DNA of 64,000 nt from Bifidobacterium adolescentis ATCC 15703 (GTDB lineage Bacteria > Actinomycetota > Actinomycetes > Actinomycetales > Bifidobacteriaceae): assembly GCF_000010425.1 (NCBI RefSeq), contig NC_008618.1:1543946-1607945 (forward strand), read 5' to 3'. The notes below the pieces were generated by a model. That model was not told where the DNA came from and did not search any database. It saw only the letters and a list, made by a program, of their open reading frames with translations. The position numbers were made by a program, and so were the translations under genes. Shown piece after piece: positions 1-14,634 of the stretch (position 1 is its first letter; each line of letters opens with the position of its first letter).

Positions 1-53
1 TATCGAACCTATGCGCAAACCACCTTCATCGACTCATTTCGCGCCGCTACAGC

Positions 54-503
54 TTACTGACCGTCCGCATAGGCACCCGCATCAAAACCGTCGACATCCA
101 GACCATCTGAACCAGGACCAAATTCCCGTCCACCCGGTCCTCCGAGGAACTCACGAGCGGACATGCCATTCTCCTTCCGGGACGCATCCACAGCCTCCTG
201 CAGCACCTGACGCACCTCGAAACCGTTAATCACGTTCTTCAGTGCCACCACGCCGTTGCCAGACGACTGGTCACGCGTATCCAGCACAAGCGTGCTCATA
301 CCGAAAATACGCTGCAGGAACGTACGCTCCACACTGATGTCAACGATACGAAACAGCTTGATCAGGTTGAATCTCTCATTCAAGATACCGGTTTTGACGC
401 TCAATTCCCGATCGGTAAGCGTGTATACGGTGAATGTGAATGGCGTACGGCACCAATTACGCTTACGCTGCCGCCACAAGACATTGCCACTTGCAACCTT
501 CAT
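54..503 (-). CDS. Bacterial PH-domain (bPH) membrane-associated protein
   Basis: A 149-aa protein. Residues about 20-95 look like the bacterial pleckstrin-homology fold of the DUF304/bPH family: YTLTDRELSVKTGIL, then an FRIVDISVERTFLQRIFG stretch and STLVLDTRD. The C-terminal 50 residues are Gly/Asp-rich and probably disordered. No membrane segment is seen, although many relatives have one. The ATG at 503 has a purine-rich GAAAGAGAA sequence upstream. Such domains often act at membranes, but the exact role is unknown. It is divergent from the gene at 852. Confidence 0.7.
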   Translation of the reverse strand: MKVASGNVLWRQRKRNWCRTPFTFTVYTLTDRELSVKTGILNERFNLIKLFRIVDISVERTFLQRIFGMSTLVLDTRDQSSGNGVVALKNVINGFEVRQVLQEAVDASRKENGMSAREFLGGPGGREFGPGSDGLDVDGFDAGAYADGQ

Positions 504-851
504 AGGTAATTCTCTTTCTTACCTGACCATAACGGGCCTTTATGGACCCGCCTAAGTCCACGGAATACGCCACGACTACGTGACGTATGCAACAACAATC
601 GCAATTCTACCGGCCAGGACACCCAACTTATCTCGAATCACGGAGACAGCGGCAACGGCACGAATCGCAATCACAACCAAGAGCTCATAATAAGCGCGCA
701 GAAGTGTTTCACAGAATGTTTCATGCATCGAAACTGGAACTTTCGGCACGAGCGCCATATCATGCTATAGGCTTGGGCGTCAGTAGCGAACTGATAAGAC
801 ATATTCAACCACAACACCGCCTCACCTAGATGCGCAATGGAAAGGCATGCA
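504..851. other. Divergent intergenic region
   Basis: About 350 bases between the start of the PH-domain gene (minus) and the next gene (plus). It presumably holds both promoters. I see no convincing RNA gene, repeat or small coding sequence. Confidence 0.5.
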
Positions 852-2306
852 ATGGATTCTGGACAGGGCAGCTTCAATCGCAGGCAGGATGCCGACGATC
901 TCACCGATTACGTCAACAACGGATGGCTCAGTTCCAACGAATTCGACGGACCGACCTTCCTGTGGAACCACATGATACGCGAAGCCAGTCGAGAAGGTTC
1001 CGACCAACGTAACGATGTGCCGGTCGCCAATCTTTCCGACGCGGACGTGGTCATCACCATGCCCATGCAATGGTATTTCGACGCCCTCGCCTCCATGGTG
1101 CCTACCGCGGAACGTACCGATACGGGCGTGGAGATTCCACGCATCGATATGCCGACGTTTTCGATCGATTCGCAGGCGCTGTCCGGCGTGGACGCGGTGG
1201 TCGGCAACGCGGTGATCAGCACGCGATGGCTTGACGCGGTCGGCAATCTCGCCAAAGCTGTGGAGATGACCGCAAGGTTCGTCGGCAATGTGGCCGACCG
1301 TGACAACGAGGGTTTCGACTACCTGAAAGATCTGATTCAGACCGTACGCGTGTACATGGATGCCGTGGCCTGCAACGCCGATCCGATGACGGGCGAGCAG
1401 GCGTTGCGCATGATCACGCAGGTGGCGTGCAATGAGGATTTCCGGCTCAACGCCATGCAGATGGTGGAGCTGCTGTCTTGCGGACTGTCGTTCGCGCAAT
1501 GGGATGATACGCGCATGTTCGCCTATGACGCGTTGAACAAGGGCATTGCCGCGATGCGTGATTTCGCAGCGAAGTCCGGTAATGGCGATGCAAGCAGCAC
1601 GACTGGCGACACTATGAACAGCGTCGGCAGTATCGACAGTGATGTTACGGGCGATACGGGTGCACGCGACGCCACCGCAACGCAATCGCATGACCTTCGT
1701 GATACGTCCTCTGACGCGGACAGTGCGCATAGCACGAATAGTACAGACGCTGCGGACGGCGCGGATACCGCGAACTCGATCACGCATTCCACGGGCGCTG
1801 CCGGCGATTCCACTACCGGCGGTTCGCCCACCCTCTCCCCCGAGGAACTGAACGATCTCGCCATGCTTGACCCATCATTCCTGTCCAAACAGCAGCTTGC
1901 GCAGACCGCGCAAAACCAGTTCGACCATGCCGTGCAGTTCCTGCGGCACGATCTGATGCGGATCAGTGGCGATGCCGAGGAGGCCGATCGTTTCCTGCGC
2001 GACAACCATACGTCCGAGCCGCTTGCCGACGCGTACGCGGCGCGGCTGATCGCTGCCGAACGGTGGCAGGATCTGCTGAATTTCGTCGATCTGGTGGAGC
2101 GTGACGCACCGAACCAGTGCACGGTCATGTTCCCCGAGGAAGTGGTGCCGTACGAATGGGAGTCGATTCGTGAGGCCGCTTTGGAGGCGTTGGGCCGCGG
2201 CGGAGAACTGGTCGCGATGTATCAGGAGCGGTTGGATGACACGTACGATCCCAACACCGAGCTCAATCGTATGAAGCTTCAGGCGTGGACTCAAGCCAAG
2301 GAATAG
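852..2306 (+). CDS. Unknown acidic protein with a low-complexity linker
   Basis: A 484-aa protein I do not recognise. I chose the ATG at 852 because GGAAAGG lies six bases upstream; an in-frame ATG at 837 is the alternative. Residues about 1-235 and 330-484 look helical and globular. They are joined by a linker (about 240-325) rich in Asp, Ser, Thr, Ala and Gly, for example TNSTDAADGADTANS. There is no signal peptide or membrane segment. The gene is convergent with the alpha-mannosidase, 39 bases away. Codon use matches the neighbouring chromosomal genes. Confidence 0.7.
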   Translation: MDSGQGSFNRRQDADDLTDYVNNGWLSSNEFDGPTFLWNHMIREASREGSDQRNDVPVANLSDADVVITMPMQWYFDALASMVPTAERTDTGVEIPRIDMPTFSIDSQALSGVDAVVGNAVISTRWLDAVGNLAKAVEMTARFVGNVADRDNEGFDYLKDLIQTVRVYMDAVACNADPMTGEQALRMITQVACNEDFRLNAMQMVELLSCGLSFAQWDDTRMFAYDALNKGIAAMRDFAAKSGNGDASSTTGDTMNSVGSIDSDVTGDTGARDATATQSHDLRDTSSDADSAHSTNSTDAADGADTANSITHSTGAAGDSTTGGSPTLSPEELNDLAMLDPSFLSKQQLAQTAQNQFDHAVQFLRHDLMRISGDAEEADRFLRDNHTSEPLADAYAARLIAAERWQDLLNFVDLVERDAPNQCTVMFPEEVVPYEWESIREAALEALGRGGELVAMYQERLDDTYDPNTELNRMKLQAWTQAKE

Positions 2307-2345
2307 GCGGCGCACGGCTCAGCACATCCGCCGCCAGTTTCTCAT

Positions 2346-5300
2346 CTATCGCAGGCTTCCACTCTCATTCCCATCAGTATTTCCACCATCGCTTCCACAA
2401 CTGACGCGCAACGTGGCCAATTGGAACGGATGCAGGCTCAGCATCGCTCCTTGCGCCGTTCTTGCCACGGACGGATCACCGTCGGCAAAAGCCGCGGGCA
2501 ATTCGGCATCCAGCCGCGCATCCTCCATAATGGAACACTCGCGTACCGTGGCCTTCCCCAAAGCGGCGTTGACGGCAAGTCTCGCATGGGCTTCGCCGCC
2601 GACCGCCTCATAGACGCGCAGTATCAGATCTCCGGAACCGTCATCGGCAAGCTTGACCCAGTCAAGCACCATGACGCCATCCACCGGGTTGAGCTGCGCC
2701 AGCGGATCGAACGCCGGCACGGCAGGCAGCACGGCCGCGTTGAGACGGTTCGCCTCGTCAAGCACAGCCGGCATACTGGCATCCGCCACAACGTTCCACG
2801 CGAACTCATGCACGCCCTTGTCAGTGTTCGGATCGGGGTATAGCGGGGACGACAGCAACGAAAGTCGAATCATCGTGCCACGCACCGGCCCGGAAGCCGT
2901 GTTCCGGTGAATCGGCGAAACGTCGGAACCGTAGGTGCTGGCGTTGACGACCGCAGCCGCATAGCCGGCATCGGCGACGCGTACGAACCGGTGCGTGCAG
3001 CTTTCGTATTTCGCCTCGTCGGAACGTGTGTTCTTCTGAATGGGCCGTTCCACCATGCCGTACTGGCATTCGTACTGCGCCCGGTCGGCCTGGATAGCCA
3101 TGGGAATGTCGACTTTGAGGAATCGTTCGGATGCCCGCCAATCCACTTTGGTCCGGAATTCAAGGCTTTTCGACTTTGGCCGCAATGTAATGCAGGCATC
3201 GATGGACACCCCGTCGGCGGTGCTGGACACGTGCACGGTGGCTCCGCCGCGTTTTGTCTCCGTCACTCGTTCCACATGCGAGTCATCGATGCCTTCGGCG
3301 CTGAGGAAGGCATCGCGCTGGATGTCCCATGCGTCCCACTCGTATGGCTCGTCGCGGAGAAGCTCGTAATGCCCGATTCCACTGCCGTCGGGCACCAGTT
3401 CGTGTCCATTATCAAGGTCGATCAGTGAACGGACCGTACCGTCTGGTGCGATGATGGCACGTAGCAAACCGTTGTCAAGTATGATTCGACCGTCGTCACA
3501 TGTCGTTGCGATGGTGGATTCATCGGCGACCGCGTCGGTGCCGTTCGCGTCATCATCCTGCGTTCCCACTGCCGCGGTGCGAGCAATCCACGAATCGCCA
3601 TTCTTTGCCGTATATGGGACGATGGCCGCGTTCGATCGCATGTCGGCATCATCCCGCGCCGATGCGATGGAAGCACCCGCTTCAGCGGCGATATCACGCA
3701 GTCTTGTGATGTCGCGCACGTAGTCCGCACGTGCCTGCCGATGCACCCATGCGATCGCCGATCCGGGAAGAATGTCGTGGAATTGGTTCAGCAGGAGCGT
3801 TTTCCAGATACCGTCAAGTTCCTCACGTGGATATCGGTATTTTGGGTTGAACACGCTGGCTGCGGCGCACAGATATTCCGTTGTTCTCAGCAGGTTTTCT
3901 TCCCGCCTGCATCCGCGTTTCATTTCCTGTTGCGATGTCAGTGTGGCGCGATGCAGTTCCAGATACAGTTCACCCTTGAAAACCGGGGTTTCGTCCGGAG
4001 CCTCATCGACGATATCGTGTCGGACGCGGTCGAACAGTTCGTCCGGAGTGCCGAAATCGATGCTCGGAGCGCCGGCAAGATCATGGTCCCTGCGGATACG
4101 TGCGACCATTTCGCGGGTGGGACCGCCGCCACCATCGCTGTATCCGTACAGCAGTATGGCGTTGCGCGACAGGTCCTTGTCAAGGAAGTTGCGCTGGGAA
4201 TACTGCAGTTCCTGCATACTTACGGTCGAGCCGTACGTGTCCGACGGCGGGAAGTGCGTAAGGATTCGCGATCCGTCGATGCCTTCCCATTCGAAGGAAT
4301 GGTGGGGGAATTTCGTGGTGTCGTTCCATGAGATCTTCTGTGTGAGGAACCATTCGAAACCGGCACGACGTGCGATTTGCGGCCATGCCCCGCAATAACC
4401 GAAACTGTCGGGAAGCCACAGTCCTTTTGGTTCCACGCCAAGATGCTCACGGAAGTAACGCATGCCGAACGTGATCTGGCGGATCAGCGACTCACCTGTG
4501 GGCAGCATGTTATCGGATTCGACCCACATTCCGCCGACGGGAATGAATCGTCCTTCCTTGATGCGCTGCAGCATGCGCGCGAACAGGTCTGGATGTTCCT
4601 GTTCCAGCCACGCATACTGTTGGGCGGAACTCATCGCGTACGTGAAATCCGGATCCTCGTCCATCAGGGCAAGCACGTTGGACACCGTGCGGGCCACTTT
4701 ACGGTGGGTTTCGCGCACGGGCCACAGCCATGCGGAATCGATATGCGCATGGCCGACCGCGACATGATGGATGACGCTGGAATATGCGGGTTCGGATAAT
4801 ACCCCGGCAAGCTTTTCCTTGGCTGGCTCCAGAGTTCCGGCGATATCACGCTCGTCATATGTGTTGAGTGATCGTTGCAGCGCTTTGGCCAGCTGCCAAT
4901 ATCGAGGATCATCATCCTTGAGTTCCCTCATCAGCGAGGTGACGGTTTCCAAGTCCATCAGATAGTCGAACACGTTTTGGTTGAAAGCGCACACGTCCAT
5001 TGTGGTGAGCACATAGTCGGATGGACGACCGTCGGCACGCTCCCCCAGATTCATCGGCGCGAATGGCAGGTCAGCTTCGACCAGTGGATTCGATGCGGCC
5101 TCGACATATACCGTGAAACGACCGGCATCATCAAGCTCCACATTCGCCACGCCATTGGCATCGATAAGCGGAATCCAGCAATTGTCTGGATTCACCGCTT
5201 TGATGACGCTGCCGTCAGGGCGATAGCATAATCCTTCCGCTTGGAAGCCCGGGCCACGATGTCGTTTCCATCCCAGATCTACAACCAGTTCGACGGCTCT

Positions 5301-5570
5301 GCCTTTGACCGACTCACGGTCGATACGTCCACGAACCTCGAACCATGTGGTACCCCATATCGTGCCCCAGGCACCAGGAACCATGAAGTCGAGAAAATCC
5401 ACTTTGTTTTCCCTGACACGTGCAAGAAAGTCGGCGCTCTGTTCGGGTTCGCCTTCATCGGCGAAAGCGCGTAACTGACAATGCGATAATGTTTCGTGCA
5501 CATATGGCACAAGTCGTTGCCGCATCACTCGATTGACACGTCTGAGTTGCTGATCTGGAAGAAGAAACAT
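2346..5570 (-). CDS. Alpha-mannosidase, GH38 family
   Basis: A 1074-aa cytosolic glycoside hydrolase with the normal length and layout of bacterial GH38. A linker and N-terminal beta domain cover about 1-260. The catalytic barrel begins at the metal-binding motif HAHIDSAWLWP (about residue 273). The nucleophile Asp lies in WLPDSFGYCG. A GYSDGGGGPT loop follows, and beta-sandwich domains fill 680-1074. The family cleaves terminal alpha-linked mannose, for example from N-glycan or fungal mannan fragments, with a Zn or Ca ion at the active site. No signal peptide is present, so it acts on imported oligosaccharides. It is monocistronic, and the rrn terminator lies 5' of it. Confidence 0.95.
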   Translation of the reverse strand: MFLLPDQQLRRVNRVMRQRLVPYVHETLSHCQLRAFADEGEPEQSADFLARVRENKVDFLDFMVPGAWGTIWGTTWFEVRGRIDRESVKGRAVELVVDLGWKRHRGPGFQAEGLCYRPDGSVIKAVNPDNCWIPLIDANGVANVELDDAGRFTVYVEAASNPLVEADLPFAPMNLGERADGRPSDYVLTTMDVCAFNQNVFDYLMDLETVTSLMRELKDDDPRYWQLAKALQRSLNTYDERDIAGTLEPAKEKLAGVLSEPAYSSVIHHVAVGHAHIDSAWLWPVRETHRKVARTVSNVLALMDEDPDFTYAMSSAQQYAWLEQEHPDLFARMLQRIKEGRFIPVGGMWVESDNMLPTGESLIRQITFGMRYFREHLGVEPKGLWLPDSFGYCGAWPQIARRAGFEWFLTQKISWNDTTKFPHHSFEWEGIDGSRILTHFPPSDTYGSTVSMQELQYSQRNFLDKDLSRNAILLYGYSDGGGGPTREMVARIRRDHDLAGAPSIDFGTPDELFDRVRHDIVDEAPDETPVFKGELYLELHRATLTSQQEMKRGCRREENLLRTTEYLCAAASVFNPKYRYPREELDGIWKTLLLNQFHDILPGSAIAWVHRQARADYVRDITRLRDIAAEAGASIASARDDADMRSNAAIVPYTAKNGDSWIARTAAVGTQDDDANGTDAVADESTIATTCDDGRIILDNGLLRAIIAPDGTVRSLIDLDNGHELVPDGSGIGHYELLRDEPYEWDAWDIQRDAFLSAEGIDDSHVERVTETKRGGATVHVSSTADGVSIDACITLRPKSKSLEFRTKVDWRASERFLKVDIPMAIQADRAQYECQYGMVERPIQKNTRSDEAKYESCTHRFVRVADAGYAAAVVNASTYGSDVSPIHRNTASGPVRGTMIRLSLLSSPLYPDPNTDKGVHEFAWNVVADASMPAVLDEANRLNAAVLPAVPAFDPLAQLNPVDGVMVLDWVKLADDGSGDLILRVYEAVGGEAHARLAVNAALGKATVRECSIMEDARLDAELPAAFADGDPSVARTAQGAMLSLHPFQLATLRVSCGSDGGNTDGNESGSLR

Positions 5571-5796
5571 AGCTATCCCCTTGGCACATGATTCCTATGG
5601 TGTATCCATGGTGCCACAACACAATCTCAAATCAAAAAATATCAAAGAGAAAAGTGGTTCTCAAAGCGGACATCCGGTGGAGACTCCGGATAAGGACCTT
5701 CGACGAGCCCGAAAGGCGTTGCCGGGAGGCCCGGGAGGTGATGAAAAAAATGGGGGTTCCCGGAGCGACGCCCGCCGGGAAGCCCGAAAAGAGAGG

Positions 5797-5843
5797 ATAA
5801 AAAAGGGGCCTCCCGGGAGCCAAAGGCTCGACCGGGAGGCCCG
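5797..5843 (-). terminator. Terminator of the rrn operon
   Basis: GGGCCTCCCGG (5806-5816) pairs with CCGGGAGGCCC (5832-5842). On the minus strand the hairpin comes just after the 5S gene and is followed by a run of T (AAAAAA at 5799-5804 on the plus strand). Similar CCGGGAGG words recur at about 5720-5740, perhaps a degenerate second hairpin. Confidence 0.85.
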
Positions 5844-5854
5844 ATACGTTTGAA

Positions 5855-5970
5855 GCGGCGGCGTGCTACTCTCCCACACCCTCTCGAGTGCAGTACCATC
5901 GCCGCGCCTGGCCTTAGCTACCGGGTTCGGAATGGGACCGGGCGTCTCACCAGGGCTATGACCACCGCAA
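5855..5970 (-). rRNA. rrf: 5S ribosomal RNA
   Basis: The reverse complement matches actinobacterial 5S rRNA. The conserved core lies at about 5900-5945 and the paired ends contain GGTGGTCATAGCC and GAGTAGCACGCC. It is the last gene of the operon, about 200 bases after 23S. Confidence 0.93.
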
Positions 5971-6169
5971 AACCGCGATCACGGAACGACAACCAAAACA
6001 TGGCGGCCATTCCGGCCATTCAATTATCGTGTGGCGGTCTGGGAACCGGCTAGCGGACGCGAGGCAAAGCCTACCGTTGTATCGTTCAGTGACCATCCCA
6101 ACGCATATTGCCGTCCAGGACGATCCAGCACAGGAAAGACGCGGAACCAATCCCGCAAAAGGATCGGAA

Positions 6170-11219
<5,050 letters not shown>

Positions 11220-11404
11220 ACTTCATGAAGAGAACCAATTGAATGACTCTCAAAATAAGAAAATTGACGATCGCCTTATAAGGAAAGGCGCATCGCACAA
11301 AAACCTCGCCGCCGTTTGACCGATCCCTCGGCACCACGCGTCAGCGTGGCCGGCAACGAACTGGCAATCATTGACTATAAAGAAGTAGTACAAATACGCT
11401 CTTG

Positions 11405-11421
11405 AGTTCTCAAACCACCAC
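11405..11421 (-). promoter_or_regulatory. rrn antitermination-like element (leader copy)
   Basis: An exact 17-base copy of the spacer element at 9430-9446. It lies about 190 bases before the 16S 5' end and about 65 bases after the proposed promoter. Confidence 0.6.
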
Positions 11422-11482
11422 CACTCACCCACCTCGCAATCCGGAGTGAACCGGACCACTCGCTGAGCGGCAGCAAGGGATT

Positions 11483-11511
11483 AATTTACACGTTCCCGCC
11501 CGTCCACGCAA
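11483..11511 (-). promoter_or_regulatory. Candidate rrn promoter
   Basis: On the minus strand TTGCGT (11511-11506) and TAAATT (11488-11483) are separated by exactly 17 bases, with a GC-rich stretch just downstream as in stringently controlled rrn promoters. It lies about 270 bases before 16S. Further promoters upstream, up to about 11650, are possible. Confidence 0.55.
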
Positions 11512-11816
11512 ATCGGCGTCCCGCGCGTATGGCGTGAGGCGTTGCCGCGCAACGGTTCCCTCGGCGTGTCGGAAAGTTCTTTCGTTGAAAATGTATCTTT
11601 CCATATCTGGCTTTTTCATGCGGTTTGTAACCAGCTAGGTTGCAAATAAGACAGAATCATGCAAAGTAGTTCGTTGAGGGCGTTCTGTTATTCTGTGGGT
11701 CGCGTGGAATTCAAGCCTGAATTCACAGCAGACTATCGGGAAAAGAACCTCTCTCTCCGGTAGGCCGAATGGAGGGTGGGAGAAAACCTAGTGATAATTT
11801 GAAGGGAGGGAATGGC

Positions 11817-12245
11817 ATGGAGGCGTTGCTTATGGGGATGCAAGAGATAAGGCTCGAGAAAGGGCTTTCACTAGAGCAACTAGCCAATCTTTCCGGCGTT
11901 GATCATGAACGTCTTGCCATGTTTGAAGGTAATCCCGAAAGTGTACGCAACATGCATTTGGACACTGCTTGCCAGATATCCAAAGCGTTGCATTGCAATG
12001 TTTTAGATTTACACCCCGATAGCGGATGGCGAGGCGGAATTCATTGTGCTGAAGACGGATTGAGAGAGATTCGTAGGACTCGTGGCTATACGCAAAGTGA
12101 GCTGTCTGAAATGACGGGAATTCCTCAACCAAATATTTCTTGGTTCGAGACCGGCTACCGCTCTACCTCCGGCATGAGGCTAGATACTGCCAGACGTTTG
12201 TCGGAAGCTCTCCAGTGTGATCCAGTTGACTTTCTTGAAAAATGA
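11817..12245 (+). CDS. Double XRE-family helix-turn-helix regulator
   Basis: A 142-aa protein built of two tandem Cro/C1-type HTH domains. Domain 1 (about 5-62) has IRLEKGLSLEQLANLSGVD; domain 2 (about 78-140) has IRRTRGYTQSELSEMTGIPQ. Each ends with a LDTA-R/C-ISKAL or LSEAL helix. The ATG at 11817 was chosen because GGAGGG lies six bases upstream. It is the first gene after the rrn leader and probably the leftmost gene of the mobile element. A plausible role is control of the adjacent replicon, but this is inference. Confidence 0.8.
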   Translation: MEALLMGMQEIRLEKGLSLEQLANLSGVDHERLAMFEGNPESVRNMHLDTACQISKALHCNVLDLHPDSGWRGGIHCAEDGLREIRRTRGYTQSELSEMTGIPQPNISWFETGYRSTSGMRLDTARRLSEALQCDPVDFLEK

Positions 12246-12264
12246 TGTGGTGAAACAGACAAGA

Positions 12265-12297
12265 TAAATGTTGTGGTTAATTTAGATACAACATTTA
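12265..12297. repeat. Motif 2 inverted repeat (rep left flank)
   Basis: TAAATGTTGT (12265-12274) and ACAACATTTA (12288-12297) form a perfect 10-bp inverted repeat with a 13-base spacer. It is one of about 11 sites of the same geometry across the element and lies between the HTH gene and the iterons. Confidence 0.75.
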
Positions 12298-12331
12298 GAA
12301 TAGATACAAGGTGTCTGACCAATCTACAGCT

Positions 12332-12907
12332 GGTACCCAGAAGACACGAATCTATTTTCTAGTATAGGTATATAGGTATATAGGGGATTCCCCTCAAATC
12401 CTTGCGACAGTAGAGCTCCGAGGGTATTCAAGTACTCAAAAGACACGAAATGGTACCTAGAAGACACGAAATGGTACCTAGAAGACACATTGGTACTCAA
12501 AAGACACGAAATGCTGTTTTCCCTTCGGTTTTGGTGGTGAATCCCAATGTTTTCTAGGGGGAATTGACCTTCGGCGCGGATTCTGGTGGTACCGAGAAGA
12601 CACGAGCTGGTACCTAGAAGACACGAAATGTCCTTTTCCCTTCGGTTTTGGTGGTGAATCCCAATGTTTTCTAAGGAAAATGGACTTCGACGCGTATTGG
12701 AATGGTACCTAGAAGACACGGAGCAATCTAGGGGGAGGAGACATCGCCACCAATGAAATCAGATGACGGGGAGATGCTCCAAGCGGTACCTAGAAGACAT
12801 GATTTGGTACTCAAATGACAATGCTTTGGTACCAGAATGACACTATTCATACGGTTTGGTACCCGAATGACACCACTATGCATTACAGTGGTACCTAAAT
12901 AACAACA
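12332..12907 (+). repeat. Iteron array, candidate replication origin
   Basis: Thirteen direct repeats of a 16-18 bp unit, consensus GGTACCTAGAAGACAC, start near 12332, 12431, 12452, 12474, 12492, 12588, 12609, 12704, 12785, 12806, 12828, 12858 and 12890. Some are 21-22 bp apart, two helical turns. The last copies degenerate towards the rep gene (GAATGACAC, AAATAACA). A block of about 117 bp containing CCCTTCGGTTTTGGTGGTGA is itself duplicated (12491- and 12608-). An AT-rich TATAGGTATATAGGTATATA tract at 12364-12383 could be the unwinding element. Directly upstream of a RepA-like gene, this is the layout of an iteron-controlled plasmid origin. Confidence 0.88.
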
Positions 12908-12947
12908 CCCCATGCCGCCGTTTCGCCAAAGTCCAGAGGTAAAAGAT

Positions 12948-14048
12948 ATGCCCAAAAAGGAAGTCTCCCGCTTCGATGCTGATACCGGGTACATATCACG
13001 TATCTCCTCCATTGTTTCTCTTCCATTGAAGAAAACCCCGGAACGTAAAATCGTAAAACGGAATGGCAATGTCGAGGTGACCTTCACCGCTCTCGGTGAA
13101 TGCATGCCTTATGGCAAGCTGCCGCGTAATCTTGACGCCATTGTCGCCACTCTCATATTGACCAACGATTCCAGTTGGGATACCTCCAGCCGTAAATGGG
13201 TCATCGGAAAAAGTTTTTACGAATTTGCAGAACACCGCTTAGGCATTACGCGGGGAGGAAATCAGTATAGACGTTTACGCAATCAATTCAACTACTGGCT
13301 CAGAACCGCATACACAATCACAAATCTTGGCGAGGACCAGATTGATTCGGGAGGCCAATTCGTCGTCGCCGAGGCCTGGCATGTTCCGTGGGTGGATGCA
13401 GAGGAATGGGCTCAGCATCCCGAGGATAAGGAATGCTGGATTCAGTTCTCCGAAATGTTTGTGAAAAAGGTGGTCAAGGAGAATCCGGTACCTGTTGATT
13501 TCAGGGTCCTTCGCGAACTGAACAAGATCAAGTCTCCCCTCTCTTTGGATATCTACCTGTGGCTCAATCGAAGGATGTCCTATCTGCGTCAGCCATCACT
13601 GGTGACTTGGGAACAGCTTCGCGGACAATTCGGAAGCTCCGCTCAGACCATGAAAAAATTCAAGCAGACATTTAAAGCTGCTTTGGTTCATGTGAGGGAT
13701 GCATGGGATGGTCTTGATTTGACAGTCAGCGACAGCAATGGTGTTACCCTGTTCCCTTCCTCCACGCATGTGCCCACTCTTGCCGAGACCAGGAAAAAAG
13801 AACGTAACGAGGAATTTGCTAGGCGCGCATCATCATCTCATTCGTGCTCTCTCGTTAGCGGGAAATCTGATGATGAGGGATTCTGGCAGAACATCACTGG
13901 ATGGGGAAAAGTCTTCACCAGCCAGTCTCTGTTCGATGTCGGTCTTGCCAGAGACCATCTGGAAGGTATATCACCCCAGGATGAATGCCCGTTTTGTCTG
14001 TACGACCATCGAAACCGCGAGTTCCATGGTTCGGCAACTTTGGGATGA
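12948..14048 (+). CDS. RepA-like plasmid replication initiator
   Basis: A 366-aa protein resembling the RepA_C family of iteron plasmids, with tandem winged-helix domains expected. Visible signatures are MPYGKLPRNLDAIVATLIL, the helical FRVLRELNKIKSPLSLDIYL followed by WLNRRMSYL, and WEQLRGQFGSS. The initiator would bind the iterons just upstream and open the origin. I chose the ATG at 12948 (AGAGG upstream) over the one at 12912, which abuts the last iteron. The C-terminal 60 residues contain CPFCLYDH, a possible metal-binding pair. It is followed by two Motif 2 repeats. Confidence 0.85.
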   Translation: MPKKEVSRFDADTGYISRISSIVSLPLKKTPERKIVKRNGNVEVTFTALGECMPYGKLPRNLDAIVATLILTNDSSWDTSSRKWVIGKSFYEFAEHRLGITRGGNQYRRLRNQFNYWLRTAYTITNLGEDQIDSGGQFVVAEAWHVPWVDAEEWAQHPEDKECWIQFSEMFVKKVVKENPVPVDFRVLRELNKIKSPLSLDIYLWLNRRMSYLRQPSLVTWEQLRGQFGSSAQTMKKFKQTFKAALVHVRDAWDGLDLTVSDSNGVTLFPSSTHVPTLAETRKKERNEEFARRASSSHSCSLVSGKSDDEGFWQNITGWGKVFTSQSLFDVGLARDHLEGISPQDECPFCLYDHRNREFHGSATLG

Positions 14049-14095
14049 TTGCATTTTTGGCCGCCGCAAAAATAAGTGATGTATCTGGTTCTTTT

Positions 14096-14129
14096 ACAAC
14101 GCTTAGCTTCTATTGAAAATAAGCGTTGT
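14096..14129. repeat. Motif 2 inverted repeat (rep right flank, first)
   Basis: ACAACGCTTA (14096-14105) and TAAGCGTTGT (14120-14129) are perfect 10-bp arms with a 14-base spacer. The half-sites point in the opposite sense to the other sites. A further half-site, ACAACACTTTA, follows at 14143. Confidence 0.7.
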
Positions 14130-14210
14130 GACTATTGAGGGTACAACACTTTAGATAATGCGGGACCTTTTTATTGTCGCTAATCGGTTGCGTTGATGTG
14201 ACATATCTGC

Positions 14211-14258
14211 ATAACTATATAATAGTTATATAAGATATATATAACTATTATATAGTTT
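14211..14258. repeat. AT-rich palindromic tract
   Basis: ATAACTATATAATAGTTAT and the following ATAACTATTATATAGTT are nested palindromes of TATA and ACTAT words. Similar AT-rich stretches recur near the partition genes (47340-47430, 47825-47895, 49270-49335). They may be unwinding or centromere-like DNA. Confidence 0.5.
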
Positions 14259-14447
14259 TTTGGACTGTAGCATCCCCTTCTTGGGGTCATCGGGAATTGA
14301 TTTGCGGGTTTATTTTGAGCGGCGGATTCACTGCGACTCTCGCCGTGGTTTGCCTCATGTGATGAAGTGGTCTCTATATCCGAGGTGTGTTCTGGATTCG
14401 TGTTTACGGGGCGCTTTCTATGTTCTCTGTTGATTTTGCCGGCAAAA

Positions 14448-14481
14448 TAAACGTTGTATCACTTTTTGGTAACAACACTTA
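14448..14481. repeat. Motif 2 inverted repeat (rep right flank, second)
   Basis: TAAACGTTGT (14448-14457) and ACAACACTTA (14472-14481) with a 14-base spacer. The arms match at eight of ten positions. Confidence 0.7.
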
Positions 14482-14587
14482 AGCGGGGCTTGGGTATGTG
14501 TTCGCAAGGATATTTTTGGGGTGGTGCGAGGAAGTCGATTTGACTGTTTTTGATTGTGGGTCGGCGGATGAAGTGATGTTGTATGGA

Positions 14588-14632
14588 GGTTATATGTTTC
14601 TTATATAGAATTTATATAAGAAACATATAACC
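14588..14632. terminator. Perfect 20-bp-stem AT-rich palindrome ending the transfer operon
   Basis: Arms 14588-14607 and 14613-14632 are perfectly complementary around a GAATT loop. It lies two bases beyond the stop of the last minus-strand transfer gene, so a terminator is the simplest reading. It closely resembles the 19-bp palindrome after the partition genes (48757-48795), so a DNA-binding role is also possible. Confidence 0.6.
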
Positions 14633-14634
14633 TA

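Noticed and set aside
12332-12907. Possible CRISPR array
   Set aside because: The repeats are short, unevenly spaced and diverged, spacers are not unique units, and a RepA-like gene follows, so iterons fit better.
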